A stretch of 64,000 bases of DNA from Chloroflexota bacterium (GTDB lineage: Bacteria; Chloroflexota; UBA11872): NCBI GenBank assembly GCA_026707285.1, contig JAPOXD010000010.1:103724-167723 (forward strand). Direction: 5' to 3'. Shown one piece after another: positions 25,305-34,579 of this stretch. The notes under the pieces were generated by a model that ran no database searches, was not told the origin of the DNA, and saw only the letters and a program-made list of their open reading frames with translations. The position numbers were made by a program, and so were the translations under genes. Each line of letters begins with the position of its first letter. Position 1 is the first letter of the stretch.

Positions 25305-25778
25305 CTAATCGTCCCCGTCCGACGTGTCCTCCCCCGCCAGGGCCGTGCTCTCCGCGAAGACCTTGAACGACTCCATGATCTTGAGCGACTGCCGCTTGAA
25401 CAGCGGGCGCATGAACCATGCGGCGATGCGCATGAAGCCGCCGAACTCGAAGACGTTGTGGGCGATCCACTGCGTGGCGTTGGGGCCGTCTTCGACGAAC
25501 CAATTCTCGATTTCGTTCCGCACGCCTTCGGTTTCGTAGGTCCCGCTGATCTCGTCCGGCAGGTTGTAGCGCGTCAGCGTTTCGATCATGTCGAACGTCT
25601 CGCCGCTGTCGCGTGCGAAGGTCAGGCGCGACGTGGCGCCAGGCTGGACCGGCGTTCCGCTGACGTGCTCGAAGCTCTGCAGGCCGTCCATCCACTTGAG
25701 CATGTTGTCGGGATCGTCGAACAGCTCGACCATCCGCTCGCGCGGCACGTTGATGACCAGCTTGCAGGTGTACTTCAC
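25305..25778 (-). CDS. SRPBCC/polyketide cyclase-type ligand-binding protein
   Basis: A 157-residue START-like (SRPBCC) fold protein. It has an N-terminal beta strand K-Y-T-C-K-L-V-I-N-V-P followed by a helix with D-D-P-D-N-M-L-K-W-M, and a long C-terminal helix (F-K-R-Q-S-L-K-I-M-E-S-F-K). Such proteins bind hydrophobic ligands or act as aromatase/cyclases or in ubiquinone handling; no specific ligand is visible. Monocistronic on the minus strand, 40 bases from the methyltransferase stop. Confidence 0.78.
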   Translation of the reverse strand: MKYTCKLVINVPRERMVELFDDPDNMLKWMDGLQSFEHVSGTPVQPGATSRLTFARDSGETFDMIETLTRYNLPDEISGTYETEGVRNEIENWFVEDGPNATQWIAHNVFEFGGFMRIAAWFMRPLFKRQSLKIMESFKVFAESTALAGEDTSDGDD

Positions 25779-25818
25779 ATAACAATCCCAGGTCGGCGAC
25801 GGACCATGCTACCGCGGG

Positions 25819-26637
25819 TCAGCGCCGCACCGTGAAGCGAATCGCGCGCTTGGGCACGCGCAGCACGCCGTGGCGGTCGATCTCGCGCTGGATCAGATCG
25901 GACATCTTTGCCGTGATCGCCGCGCGGTGGCTGTCGTCGGCGGGCCGGTCGGCGATCGCGTCGATGGGCCCCGTCGCGTAGTACCGCAACGCGTCGCTCA
26001 CGGTCGGAAACAGGAAGGCATCGTCCCAGGTGTGGAGCCGGCATTGCGCGAATTCGGCGGCGACGAGAGGCCCCTCCAACTCAGTGAACCGCAGCGTGCG
26101 CCGCGGACGCGGCGAATAGCCCGCCGCCCGCGCGGCCAGGGCGTGCAACTCGATCAGCGCCGCCTGGCTGTCCGAGGCGTTAGTCGTAAGCACGGCTCGG
26201 CCGCCGGGCCGCAGCACGCGCCGGACTTCGCGCAGTGCCTGCGGTACGTCCGGAACGTGAAAGAGCACGTAGTTGGCAAGGACGCGATCCATAGCGCCGG
26301 CGGCGATGGGAAGCGCCTGGAGATCACCGACGCCAAGGCCCGACAGAGACCCTGTGCAACCGGGCTGCGGGGCCTTTCCCACCATCCCCGCCGAGCGGTC
26401 GATGCCGACGATCCGAGCGCCGCGCCGCCGCAGCTCATCGAAGCACGCCCCGTAGCCGCAACCGGCGTCGAGCACGAGTTCGTCGGATCCGACGTCGAGG
26501 CCATCAACCACCCAGGCCACGAACGAATCGGCCCGCTCGGAGAAGCGCCGGTGGGCCTCGATGCGCGTCTTCAGGCGCGACGTGTCCGAGTACTGCTCGT
26601 GCAACTGGGCGGCGTTGCCCCCCGTCTGGCCAGTCAT
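25819..26637 (-). CDS. Class I SAM-dependent methyltransferase
   Basis: A 272-residue protein with methyltransferase motif I V-L-D-A-G-C-G-Y-G-A, motif II I-V-G-I-D-R-S-A-G-M, V-L-A-N-Y-V-L-F-H-V-P-D as motif IV, and V-L-R-P-G-G-R-A-V-L as post-motif. It belongs to the ubiquinone/menaquinone-type Methyltransf_11 group. Acceptor unknown. It starts with ATG 26637 and diverges from the FAD-dependent desaturase-like gene. Confidence 0.88.
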   Translation of the reverse strand: MTGQTGGNAAQLHEQYSDTSRLKTRIEAHRRFSERADSFVAWVVDGLDVGSDELVLDAGCGYGACFDELRRRGARIVGIDRSAGMVGKAPQPGCTGSLSGLGVGDLQALPIAAGAMDRVLANYVLFHVPDVPQALREVRRVLRPGGRAVLTTNASDSQAALIELHALAARAAGYSPRPRRTLRFTELEGPLVAAEFAQCRLHTWDDAFLFPTVSDALRYYATGPIDAIADRPADDSHRAAITAKMSDLIQREIDRHGVLRVPKRAIRFTVRR

Positions 26638-26855
26638 GGCCTGCGCGCCACGGAATCTTCAGTCGCCGGCTTCAACCGATCGCGGTCACGTCGGACGCTC
26701 GGCGGTCGAGTGCGCCGGTCCCTGCATTTGCGTCCCATGGAGACTGCGCCTTCCCACAACGTCAAACGCAACGGTGGCCGGTGGCCAAGCCCGCCCAGTG
26801 CCCATGCCGCGTGATTCTGCAATTATGGCCGCAGCGGGGACGGAGGAGGCTGACC

Positions 26856-28403
26856 ATGGCTGAGCACACGCGGGTCGTCGTCATCGGCGCCGGACACAAC
26901 GGCCTCGTCGCCGCGGGCTACCTGGGGCGGGCTGGCCTGGACGTGCAGGTCCTGGAGCGCCGGGACGTCGTCGGCGGCGCGGCGGTGACCGAGGAGTGGT
27001 TTCCCGGCTTCAACGTCTCTACCTGTTCCTACGTCTGTCACATCCTGCAGCAAAAGGTCATCGACGAGCTCGAGCTGCGCCGCCACGGTTTCCACGTCTA
27101 CCCCATCGACCCGTCGCGCGTCCATCCCCACCCCAACGGCACGGCCTTGACGCTCTGGCACGATGACGAGCAGACGGTCGATGAGATTCGCAAGGTATCG
27201 CCCGAGGATGCCGACGCCTGGATGGATTGGGCCGACTTTTGGCACCGCGCCGTCGGCATCCTGAGCGAATACTACCTGCGCACGCCGCCCTCGCTGGCCG
27301 AGCTTTCCGAGCGGTTTCGCCGCGAGGGCGAGGAGGAGCTGCTGGAGACCCTGCTGACGGTCCCGTTCCGGGAGCTGATCGAGCGCTATTTCGTCTCGGA
27401 CCAGGTCAGGGCGGCCATGGGCACCAGCACCTGGGACATGGGCGACATCGGCGCGCCGGGCAGCGCCTACATCACGGCGCTCTACCGGTTCAGCGCCTTT
27501 CGGGAGGACACGGAAAACTACGGCATCGTCCGCGGCGGCATGGGCGGCATCACCCAGTCGCTGGCCCGCTCGGCCGAGGCAGCCGGCGTGTCAATCAGGA
27601 CCGGCGCCGAGGTTCGGCGCGTCTTGGTGGAGCGGGGCCGGGCCGTGGGCGTCCAGCGGCGCGACGGGGAAGTAGTCGAAGCCGACATCGTGCTGTCGAA
27701 TGCGGATCCCAAGCGGACCTTTCTCAAGCTGTTGGATGAGACCGACCTGCCCCCGGACTTCCTCGAGGCGGTCAAGGCGCTAAAGACCGACTCGGCTTCG
27801 GCCAAGTTCCTGTGCGCGCTGCGCGAGCTGCCCGATTTCTCCGCCTATCTGGGCGACGACTACAACCCGCAGCACCTGGCCATGATCAATCTCTGCCCGT
27901 CGCTAGAGAATCCTCAGCGCAGCTGGAACGATGCCAAGCACGGGCGCTTGCCCACGACGCCGATCATCCAGGTCCAGATTCCCACCGTCTACGACCCGAC
28001 GATCGCTCCTGAAGGCCGCCACATCCTGTCGATGTGGGTTTTCTTCGTGCCGCCGCACATCCGCGACGGCTCCTGGGCGGACATGCGCCAGCCGTTCGGC
28101 GAGTGGCTGATCGACGAGCTGACCGCGTACGCCCCGAACTTCAGGGACGCGATCATTGACTGGACCCTGCTGACGCCGGAGGACATCGAGGAGCGCATCG
28201 GCCTCACCGACGGCAACATTCGGCACATCGACCTCATTCCGCAGCAGATCCTGTCGCGGCGGCCGCTACCCGGATGGTCCGACTACCGCACGCCGATTGA
28301 AGGCCTCTACCTCTGCGGCGCCGGCACGCATCCCGGCGGCGAGGTGACCGGAGCGCCGGGACACAATGCGGCCCACGTGGTGTTGCAAGCGCTGGGACGC
28401 TGA
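26856..28403 (+). CDS. FAD/NAD(P)-dependent phytoene-desaturase-like oxidoreductase
   Basis: A 515-residue flavoprotein of the CrtI/PYROXD2-like group. The N-terminal G-A-G-H-N-G (11-16) with E34-R-R and V-G-G-A-A-V binds FAD. The C-terminal L-Y-L-C-G-A-G-T-H-P-G-G-E-V-T-G-A-P-G-H-N-A-A closes the FAD site and is diagnostic for the group. ATG 26856 is chosen for its GGAGGAGG site; the frame extends 25 codons upstream without support. There are no other carotenoid genes in the window, so it is more likely a PYROXD2-type oxidoreductase of unknown substrate than a true phytoene desaturase. Confidence 0.88.
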   Translation: MAEHTRVVVIGAGHNGLVAAGYLGRAGLDVQVLERRDVVGGAAVTEEWFPGFNVSTCSYVCHILQQKVIDELELRRHGFHVYPIDPSRVHPHPNGTALTLWHDDEQTVDEIRKVSPEDADAWMDWADFWHRAVGILSEYYLRTPPSLAELSERFRREGEEELLETLLTVPFRELIERYFVSDQVRAAMGTSTWDMGDIGAPGSAYITALYRFSAFREDTENYGIVRGGMGGITQSLARSAEAAGVSIRTGAEVRRVLVERGRAVGVQRRDGEVVEADIVLSNADPKRTFLKLLDETDLPPDFLEAVKALKTDSASAKFLCALRELPDFSAYLGDDYNPQHLAMINLCPSLENPQRSWNDAKHGRLPTTPIIQVQIPTVYDPTIAPEGRHILSMWVFFVPPHIRDGSWADMRQPFGEWLIDELTAYAPNFRDAIIDWTLLTPEDIEERIGLTDGNIRHIDLIPQQILSRRPLPGWSDYRTPIEGLYLCGAGTHPGGEVTGAPGHNAAHVVLQALGR

Positions 28404-28455
28404 ATCCGACGATTCCCTAGCGGGAACCAGGCTGTCGCACTAGGCAGGGAAGCCG

Positions 28456-29487
28456 TCAGTCGTCGGGGCTGACGTTCTCGTCCAGCGTGTAGAGCTCGTA
28501 GCTCTCGACGCGGGCGCCGACTTGGTGCTCGGCCAAGAGCGCGGCGAGTTGCTCGCCAGCGATAAGCGCGACCGGAGCAGCGTCGGGCCGCTCCGCTTCC
28601 TTCTTGGCCCCACGGCTGAAGTCACTAGTAGTGATGATGAGCCCCTGCTCGTGCGCCCCCAGCGATCCGCGCACTTGCTGAACCACTGGCGCCTGCACGT
28701 TTCCCTTCCAGCGTTTCGCCTGCACCGCCATGCGGATTCGCACCGCACCGCCGACCACCAGCGTGCCTCGAACATCTATGCCGCGATCGCTTGAGTTGCT
28801 AGTAACCGCGACATCCTCAAAGCCCATCGCCGCAAGGAGTATCCCTACGAGGTTTTCAAAATCTGCCGGGGTAGCACTGCGTGCATGCTCGAGCAGTGCC
28901 TGCCTCACCTCCCTATTCTTCTCTGCAACTAGCCCCGCCACCTCGCCCGGCAACCAGGCAGCCAGTCCAACCATCCCGCGGCCGTGTCGAACGAAGCGAG
29001 GCGTCTCACCCCGCTCTTGCTGACGCCGAATCTCAGTCAGAACCATGGCGTACATCGTCGCGGCCGGCGTCCGCCCTTCGGTGCGGAGCAGCCCTTGATC
29101 CAGTGCGCGCTGTGTGATCGCCGCGTAGTGAAGCGGCTCTTGATCGCCGCACTGATCCAATATCTGTTCGGCCGCGTCGGTAAACGACAGACTGGCGAAG
29201 GATGCGGCCCTCGTGTTCTCCGCCTCAGGTCCCGTCTGGTCGCCTGGCAGAGTGTCCGTGCGAAGTTCTGGATTCAGTGCGTAGTGTCCCGGACTGGTGC
29301 GAACGAAGCGCGAGGCCGCCCCTAACTCCTTGATATCAACGGCGATCCGAGCGTTCACTGAGTCCCAAGGCGTCTTGCCGGCAGTGGGCCAAAGCTGACG
29401 CGCCCGTATTCGCTCCGTGATCTCGCGATAGTGCAGCGGCCCGCCAGCGTCTTGGAGGACCACAGCAGCAGCGTCGAGGGCTTTCAC
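28456..29487 (-). CDS. HARE-HTH / Mrr-type restriction endonuclease-like protein
   Basis: A protein of about 343 residues. Two HARE-HTH (HB1/ASXL/restriction-endonuclease HTH) modules come first, marked by [11 protein letters not shown] and [11 protein letters not shown] with following G-x-T-P. A Mrr-type PD-(D/E)XK nuclease then has [10 protein letters not shown] and the Q-A-K-R-W catalytic segment. Mrr enzymes cut modified DNA. The open frame begins inside the tRNA-Pro gene and its first residues there are tRNA read-through. GTG 29487 is preferred because the first HARE domain begins there; GTG 29532 is possible. The position right at the tRNA 3' end suggests site-specific acquisition. Confidence 0.8.
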   Translation of the reverse strand: MKALDAAAVVLQDAGGPLHYREITERIRARQLWPTAGKTPWDSVNARIAVDIKELGAASRFVRTSPGHYALNPELRTDTLPGDQTGPEAENTRAASFASLSFTDAAEQILDQCGDQEPLHYAAITQRALDQGLLRTEGRTPAATMYAMVLTEIRRQQERGETPRFVRHGRGMVGLAAWLPGEVAGLVAEKNREVRQALLEHARSATPADFENLVGILLAAMGFEDVAVTSNSSDRGIDVRGTLVVGGAVRIRMAVQAKRWKGNVQAPVVQQVRGSLGAHEQGLIITTSDFSRGAKKEAERPDAAPVALIAGEQLAALLAEHQVGARVESYELYTLDENVSPDD

Positions 29488-29538
29488 GGCATCACCCGCC
29501 GGCCACCACCCTGCAGTTTCGCCAACAGCCACTTCGAC

Positions 29539-29615
<77 letters not shown>

Positions 29616-29652
29616 ATGGCCGCCAGTATAGGCGAGCTTCGACGCGGCGCGG

Positions 29653-30501
29653 CTAAACGAGTCGTCGCTCGGGATCGAGCGCGTCTCCGAGCGGTTCCCA
29701 GGCCTCGGAAGGCGGCGGCGTCGACGCCGGGCGGTCGATGGCCGCCCAGCCGCCGCGGCCCCGGATTGCGGCCGTCACCGCATTCGCCGCGTCGCGGTCT
29801 GGACAGCCAACGAGGGCGCGAGCGCCGTCGACGCTGACGACCCGTGGCATTGCCGGCGCAATGGCTTCCCATTCGGCCTCACGCCATCCGGACGGCAACT
29901 CCGCGGCCCGCACCTCATGGGGCGATTCGAGCACCTGGCGAACTTCCGGGCGCGGGCCGGCGCTGGTCGAATCGCCCGGCACGGCGTGGCGCAGGCGCAG
30001 CGTCACCTCGGCGAGAGCGCCCAGGCGTCCGGCGGAGCCCCACATGGCGTGGGTGAGTCCATAGCCGGCCGAGAATTTGACCGTGGCGCCCCCGATGTGA
30101 ATGGTCTCGCCCGAGGCCAGCACGACCGTGGCCCCGAGCAGCCAACGGCGTGCCGGGCCGTCGAGCACTCGCACCGCCGAGCCGCGTCCCGATGCGATGA
30201 GCCCTCCAACGGTCCCGCCGGGCTCCAGCCGCTCGACCGGCCACACCACGCCGTGTTCCCAGAGGCGCTGCCGCAGACCGGCAAGCTTCACGCCGGCTTG
30301 AACGCGCGCGATCAAATCGAGCGGTTCGATCTGGAGCTCGGTGAGGGCAGCGGTCGAGACCGTCAGCGCGTTGGGTGGTGGCGGCGGCGTGCGCGAGGCC
30401 AGGCTCTGCGTGCCGATAATGCGAACACGGCGGGCCTCGGCCAGCGCGGCGGCCAGCGCGGCTATGGTGGGCGGCGTCAGATCGGCCGGCGGGTGGCGCA
30501 T
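29653..30501 (-). CDS. FAD-binding oxidoreductase, GlcE-like (glycolate oxidase subunit type)
   Basis: A 282-residue protein with an FAD-binding PCMH-type domain. It has R-I-I-G-T-Q-S near the start, V-Q-A-G-V-K-L-A-G-L, E-P-G-G-T-V-G-G-L-I-A-S-G-R-G-S, and G-G-A-T-V-K-F-S-A-G-Y-G-L-T-H-A-M-W-G-S-A-G-R-L-G-A split over a short stretch. The short length and lack of a catalytic C-terminal domain match GlcE, the small flavin subunit of glycolate oxidase. The GlcD and GlcF partners are not in the window, so its role is inferred only from domain form. It reads toward the tRNA gene. Confidence 0.78.
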   Translation of the reverse strand: MRHPPADLTPPTIAALAAALAEARRVRIIGTQSLASRTPPPPPNALTVSTAALTELQIEPLDLIARVQAGVKLAGLRQRLWEHGVVWPVERLEPGGTVGGLIASGRGSAVRVLDGPARRWLLGATVVLASGETIHIGGATVKFSAGYGLTHAMWGSAGRLGALAEVTLRLRHAVPGDSTSAGPRPEVRQVLESPHEVRAAELPSGWREAEWEAIAPAMPRVVSVDGARALVGCPDRDAANAVTAAIRGRGGWAAIDRPASTPPPSEAWEPLGDALDPERRLV

Positions 30502-30643
30502 GCGGGCAAAGGGTAGCGCGAGGGCCGTCCACGGCCCAGAATCAGGCGGTGATTGATCCTCCCATCAAGGCGCCACGTGTCACCCATATACCGTCCGCCC
30601 GCGCGAAGCTCGAGCAGTCTGGGCGCAGCAAGGGGACGGGTGG

Positions 30644-30663
30644 ATTCCCGCCTTCGCGGGAAT
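30644..30663. repeat. Palindromic repeat, ATTCCCGC-CTTC-GCGGGAAT
   Basis: A full copy of the hairpin at 6514-6533, differing by one loop base and preceded by the same TGG, followed by GACGGG. It lies in the 242-base gap between the GlcE-like gene and murT; nothing else is recognisable in that gap. Confidence 0.7.
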
Positions 30664-30743
30664 GACGGGCCTGTGACGGTCCGCAAGGCAGGAGTAGCGA
30701 TCAGCAGCGGACGGAGCGGCGTGCAGCAATTGGCTCGCGGACC

Positions 30744-32138
30744 TTGAGACGGCGGTTTCAACGCGCGGCGGCCACGGCCACCGCGCGCACGGCGTCCGCC
30801 GTGTCGCGCATGACACGACGCGGTGGGGGAACGGCGATCAGCGGGCTCGCGGCCCAGGCCGTCTGGCCGCACTACGTGCCCGATGCCCTCAACAGCCTGT
30901 CGCGGCTGGTGCTCGTCAGCGGCACCAACGGCAAGACCACGACCACGGCGCTGATCGCGGCGGCGCTGCGCGCGGCGGGTCACGAGGTCTGGACCAACCC
31001 CACCGGGTCGAATCTGGAACGCGGCCTCGCGGCGGCGCTGGCGCGACGCGCCGCGTGGCACGGCGGACAACGTCGCGAACGGTCGGCGATCGGCGTATTC
31101 GAAGTGGATGAGTGGGCGCTCGCGTCCCTGCTTCCGCGCCTATCGCCGACGCTCGTGGTGCTGTTGAACCTGTTTCGCGATCAGCTCGACCGCTACGGCG
31201 AAATCGACACGACTGCCGGCGCCTGGCGCGAGGTCGTTGCCGGGCTGCCCCACACGACAACCATCCTCGCCAACGCCGACGATCCGCTAGTCGCGTCGGT
31301 GGCCAAGGCACACTCCGGCCGCATCGATTGGTTCGGCAGCGACCGTCTGGGCGCAGCGGCCGATCTGGACCCCTGGGCCGATGTCCGCGGCTGTCCCAGC
31401 TGCGGTGAGCCGCTGGTCTACAACGCCGTCGCCTTCGCGCACCTGGGCCGCTGGCGCTGTCCGGCGGGCGACCTCGTGCGCCCCTCGCCCGACGTGGCCA
31501 TCGTGGCCCCCCAACCCCGCGGAGTTGACGGGTTGGCGATGACACTCACCGCCGACGGCTGGCAATCCGAGGCGGAGGTGCCGTTGCCGGGTCTCTACAG
31601 CGCCTACAACGTCGCCGCCGCCGTAGCCGCCGCGAGAGCGCTCGGCATCGGACCGGCTGAGGCGCTGGACGCGGTGGCCCAAACCCGTCCCGCCTTTGGC
31701 CGCGCGGAAGTGATCCCGACTCCGCACGCGGAGATCGTGCTGCTGCTCACCAAGAATCCCACCAGCGCCAACCAGGTGCTGGACCTGCTGGCCGACGAGC
31801 CGGAGCGGCTGGATACGCTGGTGCTGCTGAACGACGGGGTCGCCGACGGCGAAGACGTCTCGTGGATTTGGGACGTGGAGTTCGAGCGCCTGCGTCCGCG
31901 GCGGCTCACGCTGGGCGGTCGACGGGCCCATGACCTGGAGGTGCGCGTGAAGTACGCCGGGGTCCAGCCATTGAACGGACGCGTCGCCGTCGAGCCGGGC
32001 ATCGCCGAACCACTTGATTGGGCGCTGGGCCGCGCCGACGGCCGGCTGGCGGTCGTTGCCACCTACACGGCCATGTTGGACGTGCGCGCCGTGTGCGTCG
32101 CGCGAGGCTGGACGACGCCCTACTGGAGCGACGCGTGA
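30744..32138 (+). CDS. murT: Lipid II isoglutaminyl synthase subunit MurT (Mur ligase family)
   Basis: A 464-residue Mur-ligase-type protein that, with GatD, amidates the D-Glu residue of lipid II. The ATP loop is V-S-G-T-N-G-K-T-T-T (58-67), followed by F-R-D-Q-L-D-R-Y-G-E and the C-terminal MurT-specific L-N-D-G-V-A-D-G-E-D-V-S-W-I-W-D that supplies the Asp acting with GatD. The inserted zinc ribbon keeps C217, C220 and C239, but the expected fourth Cys is Gly242 (codon GGC). The TTG start at 30744 gives an Arg/Ala-rich leader; ATG 30810 is an alternative. gatD overlaps its stop by four bases. Confidence 0.93.
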   Translation: MRRRFQRAAATATARTASAVSRMTRRGGGTAISGLAAQAVWPHYVPDALNSLSRLVLVSGTNGKTTTTALIAAALRAAGHEVWTNPTGSNLERGLAAALARRAAWHGGQRRERSAIGVFEVDEWALASLLPRLSPTLVVLLNLFRDQLDRYGEIDTTAGAWREVVAGLPHTTTILANADDPLVASVAKAHSGRIDWFGSDRLGAAADLDPWADVRGCPSCGEPLVYNAVAFAHLGRWRCPAGDLVRPSPDVAIVAPQPRGVDGLAMTLTADGWQSEAEVPLPGLYSAYNVAAAVAAARALGIGPAEALDAVAQTRPAFGRAEVIPTPHAEIVLLLTKNPTSANQVLDLLADEPERLDTLVLLNDGVADGEDVSWIWDVEFERLRPRRLTLGGRRAHDLEVRVKYAGVQPLNGRVAVEPGIAEPLDWALGRADGRLAVVATYTAMLDVRAVCVARGWTTPYWSDA

Positions 32139-32875
32139 CCGCCGACGGCCCGACCCTGCGGCTCGCCTACCTCTACCCGGACCTGATGAATCTCTACGCG
32201 GACCGGGGCAACGTGACCTGCCTGGAGCGGCGCTGCGCCTGGCGTGGCATCGAGCTGCGGGTGACGACGGTGGCCTGGGGCGATTCGCTGGACGAGCCGC
32301 AGGACGTCTATGTAATCGGCGGCGGACAGGACCGGCAGCAGCGAGCCGCCAGCGAGGGCCTGTCGCGGCGACATGCCGACCGCATCGGGCAGGACGTGGC
32401 CGACGGCGCCGCCATGCTGGCCGTGTGCGGCGGCTATCAGCTGATGGGCCGCTCCTACCGGGACGCCGACGGCACGGTGATGCAGGGGCTTGGCATATTC
32501 GACATGGAGACGGTTCACCCCGGGCCCAATGTGGCGCGCTGCATCGGCAACATCGCCTGTCGCTGGGAGGGGGCGCACCTGATCGGGTTCGAGAACCACG
32601 GCGGACGCACCTACCTCGGCGTCGGCGCGCGACCGCTGGCCGATGTGGTGAAGGGATTTGGCAACAACGGCGAGGACGGCGGCGAAGGCGCGGTGGTGGG
32701 CGCCGCCGTCGGCACCTATTTGCATGGGTCGTTGTTGCCCAAGAACCCGCATTTGGCGGACCACCTGCTGGCCATGGCGCTGCGGCGCGTGGCTCCGGAG
32801 TACGCACTCGCGCCGCTGGACGACGACGTCGAGTGGCGGGCCCATCACGCCGCGCTACGGATCGCCGGGGTGTAG
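32135..32875 (+). CDS. gatD: Lipid II isoglutaminyl synthase glutaminase subunit GatD
   Basis: A 246-residue class I glutamine amidotransferase of the CobB/CobQ-like group. The nucleophile is C98 in L-A-V-C-G-G-Y-Q-L-M-G and the base is H197 in G-T-Y-L-H-G-S-L-L. Y-P-D-L-M-N-L-Y-A-D-R-G-N near the start is typical of GatD. It produces ammonia from glutamine for MurT. GTG 32135 forms a GTGA overlap with murT, showing translational coupling. MurT-GatD is known from Firmicutes, Actinobacteria and Chloroflexota, which supports the taxonomic guess. Confidence 0.94.
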   Translation: MTADGPTLRLAYLYPDLMNLYADRGNVTCLERRCAWRGIELRVTTVAWGDSLDEPQDVYVIGGGQDRQQRAASEGLSRRHADRIGQDVADGAAMLAVCGGYQLMGRSYRDADGTVMQGLGIFDMETVHPGPNVARCIGNIACRWEGAHLIGFENHGGRTYLGVGARPLADVVKGFGNNGEDGGEGAVVGAAVGTYLHGSLLPKNPHLADHLLAMALRRVAPEYALAPLDDDVEWRAHHAALRIAGV

Positions 32876-32878
32876 AAG

Positions 32879-32898
32879 GGGCGACGCATGCGTCGCCC
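32879..32898. repeat. Palindromic repeat, GGGCGACGC/GCGTCGCCC
   Basis: A 20-bp perfect palindrome with GCATGC at its centre, a shortened copy of the 28-bp palindrome at 35166-35193. It lies in the 31-base gap between the convergent gatD and hydrolase genes and could end both transcripts as a hairpin, but it has no T-tract. Confidence 0.7.
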
Positions 32899-32906
32899 GT
32901 ACGTCT

Positions 32907-33857
32907 TTATGCGGAAGGCTCCTCGGCGCGAGACCCCGCTTCAACCTCCCCCATAGCCGTCTGGATCGCCCCCGCCACGGTTTCCGGTTCGTCGAGTTGC
33001 ACCGAATGCCCGGCGCCGGCGATCACCCGCAGACGCCCGTTGGGCACGCGCGCCGCGACCTCGCGGGCCAGCTCAACGGAAAGCGTGCGGTCTCCGGCGC
33101 CCCACAGGACCAGCACCGGCGCCTGCACGTCGGCCAGTTGCTCGCGCAGGTCGTCGACCGGCGGCTGGATGTAGCCGTCGTGGATGCCTTCCAGGAAGCC
33201 GGGCGTCTGGGTCTGTCGGAAGAGGTCGTCGACGCGGCCGCGCGGCAATCGGTGGGGGCGGGTCATTTGCTGCCGCTGGCGCCACGCGAGCCACCTGCGG
33301 CTGAACATGCTGCGCTCAAAGAGCCATACCACGAGGGGCCAGGTCCACGCGTCGCGCGCCGGGTATGGGTCCGGCTCGCGGGCGAACGGCGCGATGAGGA
33401 CCAGGTTCTTTACCCGCGCCGGATGGCGGCTGGCGAAGGCCAGCGCTGTCTGCCCGCCCATGGAGGCGCCGACCAAGGTCGCCGATTCGAGTCGCAAGGC
33501 GTCCAGGAAGGCGCGCAGCCACTCCGCGCGTCCCCACACGCCGGCGGGCACCGTCGCGCCCTTGGCCGAGCGACCGAACCCCGGCAGGTCCACCGCCACG
33601 CATTGAAAATCTTGGCCCAGGCGATCGATGACCGGTTCCCAAACGCCCGCCGTGCTCAGAAAGCCGTGCAGAAACACCACCGGCGGGCCGTCGCCCGTCA
33701 TCCGCGCGTGGTAGGCCGCGCCGTCCACCTCGATGAATCCCGCCCCCTCGGCCGCGGGGCCGGCCGGCGTGGCTTCGCGGGGCGGTCGCAAGCGTCGCCA
33801 GGCGGCAATCACCGCGGCGGCCGCCGCCAGCGCCGCCGCAAGCACCACCTGACGCAT
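32907..33857 (-). CDS. Membrane-anchored alpha/beta-hydrolase
   Basis: A 316-residue protein. An N-terminal Ala/Val-rich segment (4-19) followed by R-R-L-R looks like a signal anchor. The hydrolase core has H-G-F oxyanion strand 64-66, G-A-S132-M-G-G nucleophile elbow, an acidic residue in G-A-G-D-R-T-L and H in G-A-G-H-S-V-Q-L. A-V-D-L-P-G-F-G-R-S is typical of epoxide-hydrolase/haloperoxidase-like enzymes. ATG 33857 is the start; the frame continues about 230 codons upstream only as a shadow of the Rieske gene. Confidence 0.85.
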   Translation of the reverse strand: MRQVVLAAALAAAAAVIAAWRRLRPPREATPAGPAAEGAGFIEVDGAAYHARMTGDGPPVVFLHGFLSTAGVWEPVIDRLGQDFQCVAVDLPGFGRSAKGATVPAGVWGRAEWLRAFLDALRLESATLVGASMGGQTALAFASRHPARVKNLVLIAPFAREPDPYPARDAWTWPLVVWLFERSMFSRRWLAWRQRQQMTRPHRLPRGRVDDLFRQTQTPGFLEGIHDGYIQPPVDDLREQLADVQAPVLVLWGAGDRTLSVELAREVAARVPNGRLRVIAGAGHSVQLDEPETVAGAIQTAMGEVEAGSRAEEPSA

Positions 33858-34001
33858 CGGAAGTCCGAAGGCACCGTCGCCCCGGCACGCTAGCACCTCC
33901 CGCCGGCCCGCGACCGACAGGCGCTCACCGTGCCAACGCCTACACTGGCGCGGAGTGAATTGGCCGTGACCGCCCCCCAGTCGCGGCCCCGAGGGTCCTG
34001 C

Positions 34002-34520
34002 ATGACACCGCCTCCGACTGACGCCGCCGCCGTGCGTGACGCGCCCGACGAGCGTCGCTCGCGCCGGTGGTGGTTGCGGCGCAGCCTTGTGCCTCCGCTG
34101 GTCGCGGCGCTTGGCGCGATCGGCATCGGCGCCGCCTGGCGTCTCGCTTGGACGCCGGCGGCGACGCGCTTCGGCGGCACGATTCGCGTGGGGCGGCCCG
34201 ACGACTACCAGGTCGGCGAGTCGCGCCACTGGGCGGACGGCCAGTTCCACCTGGTGCGGCTTCCCGACGGATTCCTGGCGCTCTATGAGCGTTGTCCGCA
34301 CCTGGGCTGCCCGATTCCGCCCCCGCGCGAGGGCGTGTTCGAGTGCCGCTGCCATTTTTCGCGCTTCGCCCTCAGCGGCGAGCGGCTGACGGGACCTGCC
34401 GAACGTCCGATGGATGTCTTTCCGGTCGGCCTCAGCGGCCAGGCGCTGGTGGTGCGCACCGGCCTTTCGGCCGTCCGGCAGCGCGACGCCTACGACCCCA
34501 GCCAGGCGCTCCGGCCCTAG
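34002..34520 (+). CDS. Rieske [2Fe-2S] protein with N-terminal membrane anchor
   Basis: A 172-residue protein. One membrane segment (about 29-47) follows a basic Arg-rich start, as in Tat-exported Rieske proteins of bc-type complexes. The cluster-binding motifs are C98-x-H100-L-G-C103 and C115-x-C117-H118-F-S-R-F; C103 and C117 would form the usual disulfide. ATG 34002 has GAGGG six bases upstream. No cytochrome b gene is adjacent, so the partner complex is unknown; it may donate electrons in an alternative complex. Confidence 0.85.
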   Translation: MTPPPTDAAAVRDAPDERRSRRWWLRRSLVPPLVAALGAIGIGAAWRLAWTPAATRFGGTIRVGRPDDYQVGESRHWADGQFHLVRLPDGFLALYERCPHLGCPIPPPREGVFECRCHFSRFALSGERLTGPAERPMDVFPVGLSGQALVVRTGLSAVRQRDAYDPSQALRP

Positions 34521-34579
34521 CGCCGTGGCATGATGCGCGGCAAGTCGGTCGGACAACCGCGTGAGGAGCGTTCACCCGC

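Noticed and set aside
26856..28403. True carotenoid pathway phytoene desaturase
   Set aside because: The fold matches but there is no crtB or other carotenoid gene nearby, and the group includes PYROXD2-like enzymes of other function.
28413..28426. 5-bp hairpin TTCCC-TAGC-GGGAA between convergent genes as a terminator
   Set aside because: The stem is short and no T-tract follows on either strand.
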